Below are positions 1 through 7,194 of a DNA stretch of 64,000 nucleotides, piece by piece; position 1 is the first letter of the stretch; the number at the start of each line of letters is the position of its first letter. The translations under genes and the position numbers were made by a program. This DNA is from DASXUG01 sp964620425 (lineage in GTDB: Bacteria; Pseudomonadota; Gammaproteobacteria; Burkholderiales; Methylophilaceae), in contig CAZUGV010000002.1 of assembly GCA_964620425.1 (NCBI GenBank), forward strand, positions 310,001 to 374,000. Direction: 5' to 3'. The notes under the pieces are model-generated. The model made no database searches and was not told the DNA's origin. It saw nothing but the letters and a program-made list of their open reading frames with translations.

Positions 1-315
1 GCTACTCAAACAGAAGATGGTGGTGTGGTTGTAGGGCAAGTGCCTTTGGGTTATCGTAAGGTAGATCAGTTGATGTTAAAAGTCGCAGGCAAGCCTGTAC
101 CAGTAACCCAAATCATATATTCAGATGGGTTGGCTTCTGTGTCTCTATTTGTAGAGCCTTTAATGCGTGGGTTGCCGCCTAAAGTTGGCCATACAAACAT
201 GGGCGCAACAAATTTTTATGCGGTTGTCAGCGAGGGTCACCAAATTATGGTGGTAGGCGAAGTGCCCGCGGCTACCGTGGCGCAGTTTGCGAGCGCTGTG
301 AGCTTTAAAAAATAA
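1..315 (+). CDS. rseB: Sigma-E factor regulatory protein RseB/MucB, C-terminal fragment (5' end outside window)
   Basis: This is the last 104 codons of a gene that enters from the left edge; the frame is open from base 1 and stops at 313-315. The visible part matches the C-terminal domain of RseB/MucB, with the GYRKVDQ, YSDGLASVSLF and MGATNFYAVV blocks. RseB is a periplasmic protein that binds the anti-sigma factor RseA, shields it from proteolysis and senses mislocalised outer-membrane lipoproteins. The following rseC and degP genes on the same strand give the usual betaproteobacterial rpoE-rseA-rseB-rseC-degP order, which supports the call. Start, signal peptide and N-terminal domain lie outside the window. 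Confidence 0.9.
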   Translation, partial: ATQTEDGGVVVGQVPLGYRKVDQLMLKVAGKPVPVTQIIYSDGLASVSLFVEPLMRGLPPKVGHTNMGATNFYAVVSEGHQIMVVGEVPAATVAQFASAVSFKK

Positions 316-416
316 TAGTTTTATGTGCAAACCTGATACGCAGTTATGTATGTCAAGGTAATAGATTGAAGTCAAAATACCTAGTAAAGATCAAAATACC
401 CAGTAAAGAGTAAGCG

Positions 417-884
417 ATGATAGAAGAACAAGCGATTGTATTAAGTGTAAAGCAAGATAATGCTACGTTAGAAATTATACGCAACAAGCCTTGCGGTATT
501 TGTGGCAAAACCCGCGGTTGCGGAATCTCGTTATGGGGCCGTATTTTTGGGCACGAGGCGAGTGTATTTAAAGCCGCGAATCAAATCAACGCTAGGGTGG
601 GTGATGCTGTAATCGTGGGGATTGACGAGCAAGCGGTAGTTTTAAGCGCATTTGCGGTTTACGGCATACCACTTATTACCATGTTTGTAGGGGGCTTCTT
701 AGCCAGTATTTTCCCTGGTAGTGATTTGCACGCAGATAGAAATGCCGTGATTGGTGCCGTGCTCGGTTTGTTAGCGGGTGGGGCTTGGCTAAAAGGTCAT
801 TTGCAAGGTCGCCGAATGGATTCGCGCTTTAGCCCTGTGATTCTTCGCCTAGGTACTGAGGCTGTCGTTAATTTCAAATGCTAA
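417..884 (+). CDS. rseC: RseC/MucC family regulator of sigma-E / SoxR reduction
   Basis: The 155-residue protein has the RseC layout: a short N-terminal cytoplasmic part with a cysteine cluster (C26, C29 and C35 in the KPCGICG...GCG segment), then two predicted membrane helices at about 74-99 and 109-126, and a basic tail. RseC is an inner-membrane protein associated with the sigma-E locus and, in other bacteria, with the system that reduces SoxR. The gene lies 101 nt after rseB and 80 nt before degP on the same strand, so it is probably in the same transcription unit. The cysteines are kept here, as in family members thought to carry a redox centre. Confidence 0.88.
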   Translation: MIEEQAIVLSVKQDNATLEIIRNKPCGICGKTRGCGISLWGRIFGHEASVFKAANQINARVGDAVIVGIDEQAVVLSAFAVYGIPLITMFVGGFLASIFPGSDLHADRNAVIGAVLGLLAGGAWLKGHLQGRRMDSRFSPVILRLGTEAVVNFKC

Positions 885-964
885 TTTATTAGATTTTCTC
901 AAAGTTTTTTCGTGATTTTTCAGGTTTAACTTCCACATTTTTTAATACTAGATGAGGTCAATAC

Positions 965-2410
965 ATGCTTAAACAAAGCTTAACGATACAAAAGTTGATT
1001 GCAGTTGTGGCAATGAGTTTGTCAGTTTCTATTGCAACATTTACATCACTCGTACACGCTAGAGATTTGCCAGACTTTACTGAGCTGGCAGAAAAGCAAG
1101 GCGCATCTGTCGTAAACATTAGTGTTACTCAGGTGGTACAAGGCAATGCCTCACCGTTTGCGGGTATGCCCGATGACGAAGCGCTAGGGGAGTTGTTCCG
1201 ACGTTTTGGTATGCCTAATATGCCTGGGATGCCAGGTGGGCAAGGGCAGCCACAAGAGTATAAATCTCAATCTTTAGGTTCTGGTTTTATCATCAGTGCT
1301 GATGGTTATATTTTAACCAATGCTCACGTTGTAAATGCCGCTGATGAGGTGATTGTAAAGCTAGCTGATAAACGCGAATTTAAAGCAAAAATCATTGGCG
1401 CTGATCGTCGCACAGATGTTGCCTTGATTAAAATTGACGCAAGCAACTTACCCAAAATCACGGTGGGCGACCCAAACCAGCTGAAAGTGGGTGAGTGGGT
1501 GGCTGCTATCGGTTCACCATTTGGGCTAGAAAACACCATGACGGCGGGTATTGTGAGCGCGAAAGGGCGTGCATTGCCGCAAGAAAATTTTGTGCCATTT
1601 ATTCAAACAGATGTGGCGATTAACCCAGGCAACTCTGGCGGCCCATTGTTTAACTTAAAAGGCGAAGTAGTGGGCATTAACTCGCAAATATATAGCCGCA
1701 GTGGTGGCTATATGGGCTTGTCATTTGCGATACCGATTGACGTAGCGATTGATGTTTCCAACCAAATTAAAGCGAGTGGCAAAGTGACGCGCGGCTGGCT
1801 AGGTATTGCAATTCAGGAAATTAGCAAAGAGTTAGCAGATTCATTTGGTATGAAAAACACGAATGGCGCTTTAGTCGCAGGTGTAGAAAAAGGTAGCCCT
1901 GCAGAAAAAGGCGATTTAGAAGCAGGGGATGTCATTACCAAATTTGATAACAAGCCTATCATTACCTCATCCGACTTGCCTAGAGCCGTAGGTGCAACCA
2001 AGCCAGGTAAAGACGTGTCTGTGGAAGTGATTCGTAAAGGCGTCGCTAAAATGTTGACGATTTCTATCGGTGAAATGCCGCAAGATAAGGATGACGCTAC
2101 AAATAACGGCGGTAAAGGGTTAGCTAAACCTGAACCAAACCGTTTAGGCTTAACCTTAAGAGATATTACTCCTGCGCAAAAGAAAAAGTTAAATGGTAAG
2201 GGCGGTCTATTGGTGAGCGATTCACAAGGCGCAGCTGCTCAAGCAGGAATTCGTCGTGGCGACGTAGTGCTTGGCATTAATAACACCGAAGCGCAGTCGG
2301 TTGAGCAGTTTAATAAAGTGGTGGCTAGCCTACCTGTTGGTAAAACAGTCGCTTTGCTAGTTCAGCGAGGTGATAATACGTTGTATGTGCCTGTTAAGGT
2401 TGCTAAATAA
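965..2410 (+). CDS. degP: Periplasmic Do-family serine protease/chaperone DegP (MucD)
   Basis: The 481-residue protein begins with a signal peptide (hydrophobic core about residues 10-30, cleavage near VHA-RD). A trypsin-like domain follows with the catalytic triad visible as H121 (LTNAHVV), D151 (DRRTDVALI) and S224 (NPGNSGGPL). Two PDZ domains occupy roughly 270-365 and 390-475. HtrA/Deg proteases degrade or refold damaged envelope proteins in the periplasm. The start ATG has a GAGG ribosome-binding site at 954-957. Placement right after rseB-rseC marks it as the mucD-type paralogue controlled by envelope stress. A rho-independent terminator follows at once. Confidence 0.95.
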   Translation: MLKQSLTIQKLIAVVAMSLSVSIATFTSLVHARDLPDFTELAEKQGASVVNISVTQVVQGNASPFAGMPDDEALGELFRRFGMPNMPGMPGGQGQPQEYKSQSLGSGFIISADGYILTNAHVVNAADEVIVKLADKREFKAKIIGADRRTDVALIKIDASNLPKITVGDPNQLKVGEWVAAIGSPFGLENTMTAGIVSAKGRALPQENFVPFIQTDVAINPGNSGGPLFNLKGEVVGINSQIYSRSGGYMGLSFAIPIDVAIDVSNQIKASGKVTRGWLGIAIQEISKELADSFGMKNTNGALVAGVEKGSPAEKGDLEAGDVITKFDNKPIITSSDLPRAVGATKPGKDVSVEVIRKGVAKMLTISIGEMPQDKDDATNNGGKGLAKPEPNRLGLTLRDITPAQKKKLNGKGGLLVSDSQGAAAQAGIRRGDVVLGINNTEAQSVEQFNKVVASLPVGKTVALLVQRGDNTLYVPVKVAK

Positions 2411-2427
2411 CGCGATGTTATGCGAGA

Positions 2428-2457
2428 AAAATGCCCCGAGTTCGGGGCATTTCTTTT
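2428..2457 (+). terminator. Rho-independent terminator of the rseB-rseC-degP unit
   Basis: The stem ATGCCCCGA / TTCGGGGCAT is perfectly self-complementary and is followed by TTTCTTTT. It lies 20 nt after the degP stop codon. Confidence 0.85.
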
Positions 2458-2556
2458 GAAATGTAATGGTATTAAGTCCCTGTTTTTATCAGTGCCTAGT
2501 CTGTTTAACCTTAGCACTTTTTTCAGATTTTAAATAGGAGGGTATTTGTTACTTTT

Positions 2557-2585
2557 TTGACTAGATACATAGCGCATTTTAATAG
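2557..2585 (+). promoter_or_regulatory. Candidate promoter of the GntR-family gene
   Basis: A TTGACT hexamer at 2557-2562 is followed after 17 nt by TAATAG at 2580-2585, which fits a vegetative promoter. It lies about 80 nt upstream of the regulator's ATG. This is a pattern match only. Confidence 0.4.
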
Positions 2586-2665
2586 TAGAATTGAAACTTA
2601 ATAGCACTATGTAAATCCTAATTATATTAACAACTTACTTTACTTTAATCTTTGGGGTTAACTTC

Positions 2666-3448
2666 ATGGCAAATGTAACAAAAAGACATACTGACGCATC
2701 ATACGATGACTTGATGGAAAAGTTGAGTTTGGATAGCACAACCTCTGAGCCGTACTATCAACAACTAAAACGAAAAATTAAAGGGTTAATTGAAACTGGC
2801 GAGCTTGGCTCAGGCTTAGGTTTGCCCGCAGAGCGCGTACTTGCAGCTATGCTCAATGTCAGCCGCACTACCGTAAAGCGTTGCTACGACGAATTACGTA
2901 AATCTGGCGAATTAAGTACACATGGTCGTGGCGGTACGCTGGTTAAAGATACTCCTAGAGTTAGTCCTACACTAGGTAAGCTTCGCGGTTTTACTGAGGA
3001 AATGGCTGAAGTTGGCGTTGTTGCTTCTACACGGGTATTACAACACGATGTGATAAAAGATCGTACCATCGCTTCTATTTTTAAACGTCCATCTACAGCA
3101 ACATTTTTACGAATGGTGCGCCTGCGTCTGGGTGATGGTGTTCCCATGACGCGCGAAATTGCTTGGTACGATTTAACCATAGCACCACAAATGGCAGATT
3201 GGGACACGAGCGGTTCAGCCTACACTTTTTTACAAGAGCGCTGCAATATTAAGATGATTTGGGCTGAACAATCGATTGAGGCGATTATGAGTTCGCCAGA
3301 AGAGTCGGAAATTTTCGGCTTTAACGAAAGCAACCCTTGCTTGCTATTAAAGCGCAAATCATTTTCGACCCAAGATCAGTTGGTGGAGTACGTTGAAGGC
3401 ACCTTCCGAGGTGATGCGTACGCCTATCGCTTAAAATTAAGCGTTTAA
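2666..3448 (+). CDS. GntR family transcriptional regulator with UTRA domain (HutC subfamily)
   Basis: The 260-residue protein has an N-terminal winged-helix GntR domain at about residues 28-95 (PYYQQLKRKIKGLIETGEL, then LPAERVLAAMLNVSRTTVKR). A UTRA effector-binding domain fills about 115-258 (FLRMVRLRLGDGVPMTREIAWYD region and a final EYVEGTFRGDAYAYRL). HutC-type regulators bind a small metabolite through UTRA and release or bind operator DNA. No target operon is adjacent: the upstream neighbour is degP and the downstream neighbour is a convergent glutathione transferase, so the ligand cannot be read from context. The ATG follows a GGGG-containing weak ribosome-binding site. Confidence 0.9.
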   Translation: MANVTKRHTDASYDDLMEKLSLDSTTSEPYYQQLKRKIKGLIETGELGSGLGLPAERVLAAMLNVSRTTVKRCYDELRKSGELSTHGRGGTLVKDTPRVSPTLGKLRGFTEEMAEVGVVASTRVLQHDVIKDRTIASIFKRPSTATFLRMVRLRLGDGVPMTREIAWYDLTIAPQMADWDTSGSAYTFLQERCNIKMIWAEQSIEAIMSSPEESEIFGFNESNPCLLLKRKSFSTQDQLVEYVEGTFRGDAYAYRLKLSV

Positions 3449-3489
3449 TTCAACTTCATAAATATAGTCTTCATAGGCTGTCATCTGGT

Positions 3490-3609
3490 TTAATAAAGCA
3501 CCCAATCAGCTGGCAGCCTCACTTCGTGACCTGCTTTATAGTTACCAAGCTTAGTATATTGACAGCTTGAACCATTAAAACGCCACAAGCCACGGCTAAC
3601 GTACAGTGT
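3490..3609 (-). pseudogene. Possible 3' remnant of a lost gene
   Basis: On the minus strand a 39-codon open stretch ends in TAA at 3490-3492 and is bounded upstream by an in-frame TGA at 3610-3612. Its translation has a protein-like pattern (SRGLWRFNGSSC, then YKAGHEVRLPADWVLY) but no start codon. It lies between two convergent genes. I do not recognise the family; it may be the tail of a decayed gene, or chance. Confidence 0.25.
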
Positions 3610-3629
3610 TCAATATACTTTATTGAATA

Positions 3630-4241
3630 CTAAAGCTTCTTCATCACGCTCGTAAATATTTCTGACGCTACCAATGATGTTAACCAAACCTGCAGTTTTG
3701 GGTACGAACTAGACTCAAACCAACTAGCATCGACTGCCGAAAACTGGCGAATAAACGGGAAAATCGCTATATCTGCTAGGCTTAAGCTGTTTCCCATTAA
3801 ATACCTTTGTGTCTTTAGATGACCCTCAAGTTTCTGTAAAAAACTTTCACCTTGTGCTCGATACTCTGCTTGTGGCTGCTCTGGAAAGCGCTCAGGATAT
3901 TTATAGCGATCTAATGTGCGTTTGAACGCACCGTCATTTTCTGCAATCAGTGCGTCCATGCGCGCTTGTAGCACAGGTTGGTTGTCTCGTAGCCAGTCAT
4001 CAGAATCTTGCTGTTGCAAAGCCCAGAACATGATATCTAGGCTCTCTTCTAATACCATGCCATCCTGCAAAACCAAAACGGGTACCGTGCCTTTGGGTGA
4101 TGCTTGCAACATAGAGGCTGGCTTATCTCGCAAAGATATTTCGAGTATTTCAACTTCAATGTTGGCGTAACGCAACGCCATTCGTGCGCGCATGGCGTAA
4201 GGGCAACGGCGGTAGGAGTAGAGGGTGTGATGAGTTTGCAT
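3630..4241 (-). CDS. Glutathione S-transferase family protein
   Basis: The 203-residue protein starts at ATG 4241 (MQTHHTLYSYRRCPYAMR). A longer reading up to 4271 adds ten unlikely residues. The N-terminal thioredoxin-like domain carries the CPYAMR motif at the glutathione-binding helix, then the cis-proline block KGTVPVLV and the VLEESLDI motif that binds the glutathione gamma-glutamyl end. An all-helical C-terminal domain follows, with SLADIAIFPFIRQF as the usual folding motif. Such proteins conjugate or reduce electrophiles with glutathione, and the Cys in place of Ser/Tyr suggests an omega/beta-like thiol transferase activity. The substrate cannot be inferred. Confidence 0.88.
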   Translation of the reverse strand: MQTHHTLYSYRRCPYAMRARMALRYANIEVEILEISLRDKPASMLQASPKGTVPVLVLQDGMVLEESLDIMFWALQQQDSDDWLRDNQPVLQARMDALIAENDGAFKRTLDRYKYPERFPEQPQAEYRAQGESFLQKLEGHLKTQRYLMGNSLSLADIAIFPFIRQFSAVDASWFESSSYPKLQVWLTSLVASEIFTSVMKKL

Positions 4242-4319
4242 GGCGCTAAATACTATCATGACGAAAAACAAAAGTAAGTATCTAGGGACTCACTGAACAA
4301 AAAACGACGCTAATAGATG

Positions 4320-4347
4320 TTGACAATTTAAATTTTATGGATATAAA
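4320..4347 (+). promoter_or_regulatory. Strong sigma-70-like promoter upstream of the small LuxR-type regulator
   Basis: A consensus TTGACA at 4320-4325 is followed after 16 nt by TATAAA at 4342-4347 (or after 18 nt by TAAAAT). Transcription from here would leave a leader of about 185 nt before the ATG at 4540. The element TTTATGGATAT occurs at 4334-4344 and again at 4368-4378 in this leader. Confidence 0.5.
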
Positions 4348-4539
4348 ATGGATTCTTATAAAAGTTCTTTATGGATATTTTAAGATAAATCTGTAAATAA
4401 TAAACAATCATTGTTGGGTATACGGAACGCGTTGTTGTAATTTTTATTAGGGGAGTTTAAAGCGTGCTTGAGTAGTGTGAGTAAAGGGCTTCACCTATTC
4501 AGATTATGAACCAAACAGGCTAAAATCAAGGAATTTATC

Positions 4540-4764
4540 ATGTATAACAGTCCATTAACCCCTGCATTAAGAAAGCTTATGCACACCTGCCAGGTTTTAA
4601 AAACAACAGAAGCAAAAGTATTGGCAGCGCATCTTAACAAATCACCCTCTACTGTTCGCACAGAGTTTCAGCGTGTGATGACCATAATGAACGTCAACTG
4701 TCGATATGCCGCACTAAAAACGGCAGAGGAAAATGGGTGGATTGACGATTCAAGTTTCGAATGA
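4540..4764 (+). CDS. Small LuxR-type (GerE) HTH DNA-binding protein, no sensor domain
   Basis: The 74-residue protein is essentially only a GerE/LuxR DNA-binding domain. It opens with an LTPALRKLM segment, has a helix-turn-helix in KVLAAHLNKSPSTVRTEFQR (about residues 27-46), and closes with the dimerisation helix NCRYAALKTAEENGWI. LuxR-family regulators usually carry a receiver or autoinducer domain in front; none is present. The ATG has AAGGA at 4528-4532. It is the first gene of the island that continues to about 10.2 kb. Seven nucleotides past its stop lies the first copy of a 25-nt repeat that recurs before a second gene, so it is the natural candidate to bind that element. That assignment is inference. 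Confidence 0.8.
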   Translation: MYNSPLTPALRKLMHTCQVLKTTEAKVLAAHLNKSPSTVRTEFQRVMTIMNVNCRYAALKTAEENGWIDDSSFE

Positions 4765-4770
4765 TGTGCT

Positions 4771-4821
4771 GTAAATGTATGCAATTGCAGTATGGTTGGC
4801 ACTATTCTGGTAGCGTAATAT
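4771..4821 (+). promoter_or_regulatory. Repeat-type operator/promoter, copy 1, before the 711-residue protein gene
   Basis: The 25-nt element at 4771-4795 (GTAAATGTATGCA then ATTGCAGTATGG, centred on the palindrome TGCAATTGCA at 4780-4789) matches 7097-7121 with one mismatch. Exactly 20 nt after its end is TAATAT (4816-4821), a good -10 hexamer, so the element would overlap the -35 position. This geometry is typical of an activator site. The downstream ATG is at 4895. Confidence 0.6.
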
Positions 4822-4894
4822 TGCGTTTGAGGTGAGATAGATCATTGTCTGTAACGCCTATATTTCAAACTCAATCATCAGGAGAAGTCAGAAA

Positions 4895-7030
4895 ATGCAA
4901 CAGCAATCATGTGAGCGTCAAGAGGTACCAAAAGAGCTAATAAAGTACCGTAAGAATTTTCCTCAGTATATTTTAGCCAATCCCAACTACTTTGGTAATT
5001 TGGAGTCCGCTGGTAAGTTTGATCCAATATTTAAACTTCAAAATAGCACTTACTATGAAAATCTAGGTTGCTTAGGTCTTCAGCCGCAGTTTAATTTACT
5101 CAAGGCTGTACTCTATGTTAACCAAGATACTGGATATGCTGGCGGGCTTTGTTCTGCAGGCTCATTGGAGTATGTCAGGTTTTATTTGTCGTTTGACGAT
5201 GGGGTAACTTGGGTAGATCAAGGACTCACAAGCCTGAATGTGCATGATGTAAAGCATGAGGGGCGCTTGGAGTATGCAGTTGAGATGGCGGTCGACATCA
5301 AACGCTATCCATGTAAAAAGCCGAATCAATTGTTAGCACGTGCAATTTTATCTTGGAGCGTAGCGCCACCAGCAAACACCCCGAACTACATCCCTGTTTG
5401 GGGGAATGTTGTGAATGCACATATTTTGGCTCAACCCGCAGATAATATTGTGATTAAAGATTTAATTGATCTCTCTATCTTAAAAGAGCTTGGGGATCTT
5501 ATAAATGTAGAGCTACCTATTCCAACAAAACATTTGCCCGTCGATTATCTGCAGTTGGAGCAGACTTATCTCCAAGCGGAAGTAGAGTCGCATCGGTTTG
5601 CATATCCCTTGGTGCAGGAGATGATCGCGCAACCTGCAAGTCTAAGTGCCACACAAACGCTATCAGAAATGCCGTTCAGTCAATTTAAGTTCGATATATC
5701 CAAAGTGATTGATCAGCTAGCGAATACAGATGGCAATATTGATTTTGAAGAGCTGAATTGTATCGGTCTGCAACCAAAAGCTACGCTTGATCAACTGGTG
5801 GGCGTATTAAAAGTTAAAAAACCGCAAGGTTACTCAGGTGGGCTGTGCTCCAAGGGAAGCTTAGAATATGTTCGTTTTTACCTAGATTTTGGAGCAGGCT
5901 GGGAGGACATGGGGTTGACCTCGGTTCAGGTGCATGATTTAGGCATGTTGCCAAAAGACGGTTTAAATTACGCAGTGTTTTTACCTGTTGATCTAAGCAA
6001 GTATCGTAAATTATGTAAGCTTGGTCCAGTATACGCAAAAATGCGCGCCATTCTATCGTGGAGTTCACCGCCACCAGCTAATACCCCAGATTTTATACCT
6101 ACTTGGGGTAACGCAGAAAATACCTTGGTATTGCTGACGCCAGGAAAAGTTCACGAGGGCACAACACCTGCGCCTATCATTACTGCGGTGTGCGGGCAAA
6201 GTGTTGCTGAAATAAATCCGTCTACAGGAACGCTTACGAATGCCTCCTTCACTGACAGTCCCTTTGGTAATAGTTTGTGGATTAGTGGACATATCGGCAA
6301 TGCGCCAGACATAAGCGGCGGAGCAGCCAAACTTAAGTACCGTCTGATGTACTACACATCAGATATTGGAGGTATTAATCCACCGCCTGGAGACTTTAAG
6401 CCAGTTGCTAACAAGTTTGGCTTATCATTAGAGCAGTTAAGTGGTGGTAGTTGGACATTCCCTGCACCTGTCACGCAAAACCCCTCTGCTGATGGTATTG
6501 TTGACTATCAAGAGGATCTGATTGCACCTGTGATGACATTTGTCAATCTTGATATCTTAGGTGTATTACATACCGCAGGCGATAATAATAGTTACCGCTG
6601 GTTGAGGCTCGATGTGATGGATCCATTGAACCCAGCCAATATCTTAACATCATCCCAAACCATTAAAGTTAGGATTGATAACAAAGCACCTACGGCTAGC
6701 ATCACGATGAATCAAGGAGCCTGTTCTGACATTAATGTTGGAGATATCATTACTGGAACATATACCACTGCAGATGACTTTTTTGGCTCGGTGGCTATAG
6801 ATATATTGGGTAATCCAGGGGGTAAGCTAGAAATAACATCATTAATTAGGACCTCTACGGGTGAATCTGGTACTTGGAGCTTTGATACATTTGGTATGAC
6901 AAAGTGCGGCTATGTTGTGCAACTTACCAGCAAAGACCTTGCACTGATTGGTTATGCGAGTGGTACATCATATCTTGCGGGCGGTGGAAATCAATTTAAA
7001 CCAACGGCACTTGGGTTCTGCTTAAGATAA
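4895..7030 (+). CDS. Protein of unknown function with a duplicated cysteine-containing domain and Ig-like C-terminal half
   Basis: I do not recognise a named family. The 711-residue protein has two copies of one domain, at about residues 54-178 and 285-415. Both share a CxGLQP start, GYxGGLCSxGSLEYVRFYL, a GLTSxxVHDL segment and a closing ARAILSW/MRAILSW-SxxPPANTP-(N/D)-(Y/F)-IPxWGN block. Three cysteines per copy are in register (C59/C289, C86/C318, C140/C374). The rest (about 430-711) looks beta-rich, with an IDNKAPTASI segment of the kind common in Ig-like surface domains. There is no signal peptide or membrane segment. The ATG has AGGAGA at 4880-4885. It has its own promoter element upstream and a terminator downstream, and it lies between the LuxR-type gene and two further unusual genes. 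Confidence 0.75.
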   Translation: MQQQSCERQEVPKELIKYRKNFPQYILANPNYFGNLESAGKFDPIFKLQNSTYYENLGCLGLQPQFNLLKAVLYVNQDTGYAGGLCSAGSLEYVRFYLSFDDGVTWVDQGLTSLNVHDVKHEGRLEYAVEMAVDIKRYPCKKPNQLLARAILSWSVAPPANTPNYIPVWGNVVNAHILAQPADNIVIKDLIDLSILKELGDLINVELPIPTKHLPVDYLQLEQTYLQAEVESHRFAYPLVQEMIAQPASLSATQTLSEMPFSQFKFDISKVIDQLANTDGNIDFEELNCIGLQPKATLDQLVGVLKVKKPQGYSGGLCSKGSLEYVRFYLDFGAGWEDMGLTSVQVHDLGMLPKDGLNYAVFLPVDLSKYRKLCKLGPVYAKMRAILSWSSPPPANTPDFIPTWGNAENTLVLLTPGKVHEGTTPAPIITAVCGQSVAEINPSTGTLTNASFTDSPFGNSLWISGHIGNAPDISGGAAKLKYRLMYYTSDIGGINPPPGDFKPVANKFGLSLEQLSGGSWTFPAPVTQNPSADGIVDYQEDLIAPVMTFVNLDILGVLHTAGDNNSYRWLRLDVMDPLNPANILTSSQTIKVRIDNKAPTASITMNQGACSDINVGDIITGTYTTADDFFGSVAIDILGNPGGKLEITSLIRTSTGESGTWSFDTFGMTKCGYVVQLTSKDLALIGYASGTSYLAGGGNQFKPTALGFCLR

Positions 7031-7050
7031 AGCGGTAGCACAAGTGGAAA

Positions 7051-7084
7051 AAAAATGAGGGCAGAAATGTCCTCATTTTTTTTG
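7051..7084 (+). terminator. Rho-independent terminator after the 711-residue protein gene
   Basis: AAAAATGAGG at 7051-7060 pairs with CCTCATTTTT at 7071-7080, with a 10-nt loop and a run of T through 7083. It ends transcription before the second repeat-type promoter, so the two large genes are probably separate units. Confidence 0.85.
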
Positions 7085-7096
7085 CTTACGGGAATG

Positions 7097-7147
7097 GTAA
7101 ATGTATGCATTTGCAGTATGGATTTTTTATGGATTTTTGCCTAATCT
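7097..7147 (+). promoter_or_regulatory. Repeat-type operator/promoter, copy 2, before the 430-residue protein gene
   Basis: The element at 7097-7121 repeats 4771-4795 with a single A-to-T change in the central palindrome (TGCATTTGCA at 7106-7115). A TAATCT hexamer at 7142-7147 lies 20 nt after it, the same spacing as in copy 1. The start codon follows at 7195. Confidence 0.6.
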
Positions 7148-7194
7148 AAACGTGTTGGGTATAGCGCCCACATAACAATTTTAAGGAGAAGAAC

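Noticed and set aside
3916..4170. 84-codon open frame opposite the glutathione transferase
   Set aside because: It is an antisense shadow without a ribosome-binding site or recognisable domain.
4796..4812. TTGGCAC-N5-TGGTA resembling a sigma-54 promoter before the 711-residue gene
   Set aside because: The -12 GC pair is absent, and a sigma-70 -10 box at a spacing shared with the second repeat copy explains the region better.
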